A stretch of 17,964 nucleotides of DNA from Planctomycetes bacterium RBG_16_43_13 (GTDB taxonomy: Bacteria; Planctomycetota; MHYJ01). The stretch lies in contig MHYJ01000065.1 in assembly GCA_001828445.1 (NCBI GenBank), forward strand, positions 1 through 17,964, read 5' to 3'. Positions 15,005-17,964 of the stretch are shown here, piece by piece (position 1 is the first letter of the stretch; the number at the start of each line of letters is the position of its first letter). Both the position numbers and the translations under genes were made by a program. The notes below the pieces were generated by a model. That model worked only from the letters and a program-made list of their open reading frames with translations, was not told the DNA's origin and made no database searches.

Positions 15005-16168
15005 ATGAAGATACAGGCGATTAAAGGTTTGTTATCAAGAAATATAGAGAAGGTTATTTTAGGTGGGGCAATCGCACTTTTGTTATCATACTTTATATTC
15101 GGGGCATCGTCAGCAAATGGGAATGCCGATATGAGGACATTAAAAGAAAGGGTTGATAAAATAAAAGAGAGGTTGTCAATGCAAGCAGCAAATAGCGATA
15201 AGGGGACAGATTTCTCTCCTAAGACATGGAACAGTGTTATAACTCCTTTAGAGGGTAATAACTGGATTGGTTATATTCCTCCTATTGTCAACCGTAGTGC
15301 TCAGCCCATTGGTAAGGGTGTAGACCCGCTTAAGATGCCAGCACCTTTGTTAAAAAGTGTAATGGCTAATATGGGGGGTATCATAATCGAGTGGGAAGAT
15401 GGTAGTGTTCCTTCAGGTTATCAGATGTTGAAGCCAAAGTCATATGCTATAATGAAAAAGAAAGTTGTGGATGCTGATTATAAAGAAGTTGGCATCGTGG
15501 ATGCTGCCATTAAGAAGTTTACAGATACTAAGGTCGAACCTAAAACCCAGTATGAATACCGTATATTGAGCATAACTGATAACATCGGCTATGTAAAAAC
15601 CGAAGGTAGCGACAGAAGTGAACCGAGTAAGGGAATAGTTGTAAAGTCAGAGGGCGTATTCAAAATATCTTACAAAGGTGTAATGGGCGATACTGCTGTA
15701 GTTACTGTTGAGAAGTTTGAGGTTACTGATGGTAGCTCATATAAAGGTACGTTTCGGCATAAAAGGGGTGAAAAAATTGGTGATAGAAAACTGATAAATG
15801 AGACAGCATTCGGAGCAAAACTTCCTAAGCAAAAGGAAATTGATTTTAGCACAGGTTATGTAGTAAAGAGTTTTAATGAGAAAGAGAAAGTGGAGGTCTC
15901 ATATTTAGAGTGTAAGTCCAAGGAGTTGATGAACCCTCTCCATCAACCTGTAATGGAGAAAGTTACTATAGAGGTTGATGATGGCTTTATATATGTAGAT
16001 GACGAAGGAAAAGAGCAGAAAATATGGGGGAATGGTAATGAGCCAAAGGGGCCAGATAAACGTTGTGTAGATCATATAGATCCTAAACCTAAAGTTGACC
16101 CCCAAAAGGTAGATATCCCCAAGAGTACACCAAAGAAGAATAACGCCAAAAAGGGTGATAAAAAATAA
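15005..16168 (+). CDS. single-pass membrane protein with a fibronectin III-like domain, pilus operon
   Basis: The 387-aa protein has a membrane helix at about residues 17-33 and then a short predicted coiled coil (ADMRTLKERVDKIKERL, 41-57). A segment at about 118-215 (IIIEWEDGSVPSGYQML, then EPKTQYEYRILSITDN) reads like a fibronectin type III fold, with the Y-x-Y-R-I pattern of its F/G region. A second beta-rich region follows, and the tail is very basic and proline-rich. No family is recognised. By position (after PilO-like, before a secretin) it occupies the usual pilP slot, but no RDPF motif is seen. The upstream 108-base gap shows no convincing promoter. A link between inner-membrane complex and secretin is inferred from context. 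Confidence 0.55.
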   Translation: MKIQAIKGLLSRNIEKVILGGAIALLLSYFIFGASSANGNADMRTLKERVDKIKERLSMQAANSDKGTDFSPKTWNSVITPLEGNNWIGYIPPIVNRSAQPIGKGVDPLKMPAPLLKSVMANMGGIIIEWEDGSVPSGYQMLKPKSYAIMKKKVVDADYKEVGIVDAAIKKFTDTKVEPKTQYEYRILSITDNIGYVKTEGSDRSEPSKGIVVKSEGVFKISYKGVMGDTAVVTVEKFEVTDGSSYKGTFRHKRGEKIGDRKLINETAFGAKLPKQKEIDFSTGYVVKSFNEKEKVEVSYLECKSKELMNPLHQPVMEKVTIEVDDGFIYVDDEGKEQKIWGNGNEPKGPDKRCVDHIDPKPKVDPQKVDIPKSTPKKNNAKKGDKK

Positions 16169-16192
16169 TAAACTAATTAAGGAGCGTAAAAT

Positions 16193-17964
16193 ATGAAACC
16201 AAATTTAGCACTATTTAGCGGATTAGTCCTATGTATATTGTCCTGCCAATCGGCAGACCTGCAGAATGACAGTAAACGTAGCGAACCTCAAGGGGCTGTG
16301 ATTAACACTAAAGTAGATAAAGGTCAGATGCCTGTAGAGACACGATTTCAGGAAAGAGAAAATGGTAATACCCAGAATAATCAGGAAGGGGCGCCTGCTA
16401 ACAACAATCAAGATAAATGGCAGGGCATAATAAAAAAGGAGGCGGAGCGGGCTAAGGTGGCTGATGAACAGAAGAAGGCACAGGCAGAGGCATACTATAG
16501 ATTAGGATTAAGTTATCGTGAAGGGGGCGATTTTGAAAAGGCAGAGGTAGAACTAAAAAAGGCGTTAGAGAATGACCCGACTCATCTGCAGGCGAAAGCA
16601 ATGTTACAAGAGGTGCTAATGCTTTCAGGTAAGATGAAGATATCCATAGAATCCGAACAGTTTAAGAGGCAGATGGAGGAAGAGCACGCCAAAATACAGC
16701 AGAAGGTTTTAGAGGTAGAGAATATCTATAACAAAGGTATCAGATACTTTGAATCGACTGACTACGAGAACGCTGAACGAGAATTTAAGATAGTGATAGA
16801 GATGTCTAAATGGCCGCCTACAAATGCAACTATAGACACTTTGACGAAAAAGTCAGAAGAGATGCTCGAAAAGACCAAGGTCGCATATAAGACAAAAAAG
16901 TTAGAAGAACAGAAACTTAGGGGAAAGCTCATCGAGGATGAGGCGAAAAGGCAGGATTACATACAGAAACTTGAGGAGAAAAGACGTATAGAATTGTTTT
17001 TTGACCAGGCGAAGATAGAATTTGAGAGGGAAAACTATGAAGGGGCAATAGCGCTATGTGATAAGATTATATACATAAATCCCAATATTAAACCAGCTAT
17101 GGAGCTTAAGGAAGTATCCCAACGTCTACTTCACAAAAAAGCTGCGAGAGAGAATCTACAAGAAGACGTGGAGCACTGGAAGAGGGTATTTGAAAACGTA
17201 GATATGAGCTCTATATTACAGACAGAGATAATAAAATGGGTGGATAAAGATACTTGGAATGAGATAAGCAAGCGGAAACCTAAGAGCATAGGAAAAGGAG
17301 AATCCGTGGTTTTACCTGAAGATAGAGAGGTGTATGATAAACTAAAATCAATAAAGATATCCTTAGATGTGGCTGGTCAGCCACTTGCTAATGTAATCGA
17401 CTATATACGTGACTTTACAAAACTCAACATAATATTCGGCGATTTAGGAGGTAAGGACCCTGCCACAGAATTAGTAACCATTAAACTAAAAGATATACCC
17501 CTTGAGAGCGCCTTCAACATAATACTCGGAGGTAAAGGACTCGGATACAAGATAGAGAATGGTGTAATTATAATTACTACCATTGATAACCTTAAAAAGA
17601 TTGTAGTAACTGAGTTCTATGACGTAGCAGACCTTATTTATGGTATTCAGGATTTTCCTGGCTGGGACCCGCAACTGACGCCAGGAGAAGGTGCCATAAA
17701 TGCCGCAGGCCCACTATCCACAACAACGTTTGCCGGTGATACGAGAACGCCACTCGATATAGATACACTGAAACAATTTATAGAGCAAACTATAAAGGAT
17801 TTTACAGGTGGTGATAATAGTGTAACGCCTCAAGGGAAGTTCCTAATTGTGAAGGCATCACCTGAGTTGCACAAACAACTGGAGAAATTTCTTAAGGACT
17901 TAAGAAGTGCCTCAAACATAGTTGTGAATATAGAAGCACGGTTCTTGACGGTTCAGGAGACATT
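16193..17964 (+). CDS. TPR-containing secretin lipoprotein, N-terminal part (runs off window)
   Basis: An open frame of 590 codons continues past the right edge. The N-terminus is a lipoprotein-type signal (LVLCILSCQS, probable lipidated C18). A low-complexity Asn/Gln-rich linker is at about 30-75. TPR-like repeats are at about 98-132, 176-205 and 266-300, with a charged coiled coil between (150-265). An STN-type N-domain follows (386-463; ISLDVAGQPLANVIDYI, then VTIKLKDIPLESAFNIIL), then an N1-like domain entering the secretin region (VVNIEARFLTVQE). AAGGAG lies 8 bases before the ATG, 24 bases after the previous gene. The TPRs may give it a built-in pilotin/PilF-like function (inference). 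The barrel itself is not seen, so secretin identity rests on N-domains and operon. Confidence 0.78.
   Translation, partial: MKPNLALFSGLVLCILSCQSADLQNDSKRSEPQGAVINTKVDKGQMPVETRFQERENGNTQNNQEGAPANNNQDKWQGIIKKEAERAKVADEQKKAQAEAYYRLGLSYREGGDFEKAEVELKKALENDPTHLQAKAMLQEVLMLSGKMKISIESEQFKRQMEEEHAKIQQKVLEVENIYNKGIRYFESTDYENAEREFKIVIEMSKWPPTNATIDTLTKKSEEMLEKTKVAYKTKKLEEQKLRGKLIEDEAKRQDYIQKLEEKRRIELFFDQAKIEFERENYEGAIALCDKIIYINPNIKPAMELKEVSQRLLHKKAARENLQEDVEHWKRVFENVDMSSILQTEIIKWVDKDTWNEISKRKPKSIGKGESVVLPEDREVYDKLKSIKISLDVAGQPLANVIDYIRDFTKLNIIFGDLGGKDPATELVTIKLKDIPLESAFNIILGGKGLGYKIENGVIIITTIDNLKKIVVTEFYDVADLIYGIQDFPGWDPQLTPGEGAINAAGPLSTTTFAGDTRTPLDIDTLKQFIEQTIKDFTGGDNSVTPQGKFLIVKASPELHKQLEKFLKDLRSASNIVVNIEARFLTVQET

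Overview
The window comes from a Gram-negative (diderm) bacterium. It encodes two outer-membrane secretins, a probable lipoprotein and an inner-membrane type IV pilus (T4P) alignment complex. The DNA is moderately AT-rich, and several vegetative promoters match the sigma-70 consensus closely. Gene content (rng/rplU cluster, a fused PilM-PilN, a TPR-bearing secretin) and the presence of intragenic repeats suggest an uncultured lineage such as Planctomycetota/PVC or a neighbouring phylum. The phylum is inference; no rRNA or other decisive marker is present.

Left half (1-8754, all minus strand). Read in transcription order: a 166-aa membrane protein with two CxxC pairs; a 52-aa membrane peptide with its own strong promoter; mnmA (tRNA 2-thiolation); a promoter matching consensus in both hexamers, then a PilP-like protein, a PilQ-type secretin and a TIGR03936/DUF2344 protein; a second such promoter, then rng (RNase G/E) and a 67-aa membrane protein; a weaker promoter, then two tiny membrane proteins (59 and 35 aa) and the start of rplU (bL21), which runs off the left edge. 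A T4P secretin module is thus inserted into a widely conserved DUF2344-rng-rplU neighbourhood.

Right half (8928-17964, all plus strand). An RNA/DNA maintenance operon, mtaB - nrnA - family 4 uracil-DNA glycosylase, is tightly packed. It is followed by a promoter and a pilus operon: a PilM-PilN fusion, a PilO-like protein, a membrane protein with a fibronectin III-like domain, and a lipoprotein with TPR repeats and secretin N-domains that runs off the right edge. With the left-half PilP-like/PilQ pair, the window carries most of a T4P alignment complex in unusual form, plus two different secretins. No PilB, PilC, PilT or pilin gene is present.

The most unusual signal is a family of short palindromic repeats, with 13-bp arms CCCCGTTAGAAAT / ATTTCTAACGGGG and a span of about 80 bp. 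One full copy lies in frame inside mtaB and adds about 27 residues to its C-terminal TRAM region. A second full copy sits exactly at the mtaB stop and supplies the likely Shine-Dalgarno, start codon and first 14 codons of nrnA. The two copies share their internal right half and the same reading frame (ISNGV). A degenerate copy lies before mtaB and a single arm lies at 470-487. mtaB also contains an in-frame tract of tandem 7-bp repeats, so one gene hosts two unrelated repeat insertions.

No tRNA, rRNA, CRISPR array, insertion sequence or transposase gene was seen. No gene-free stretch exceeds about 175 bases.
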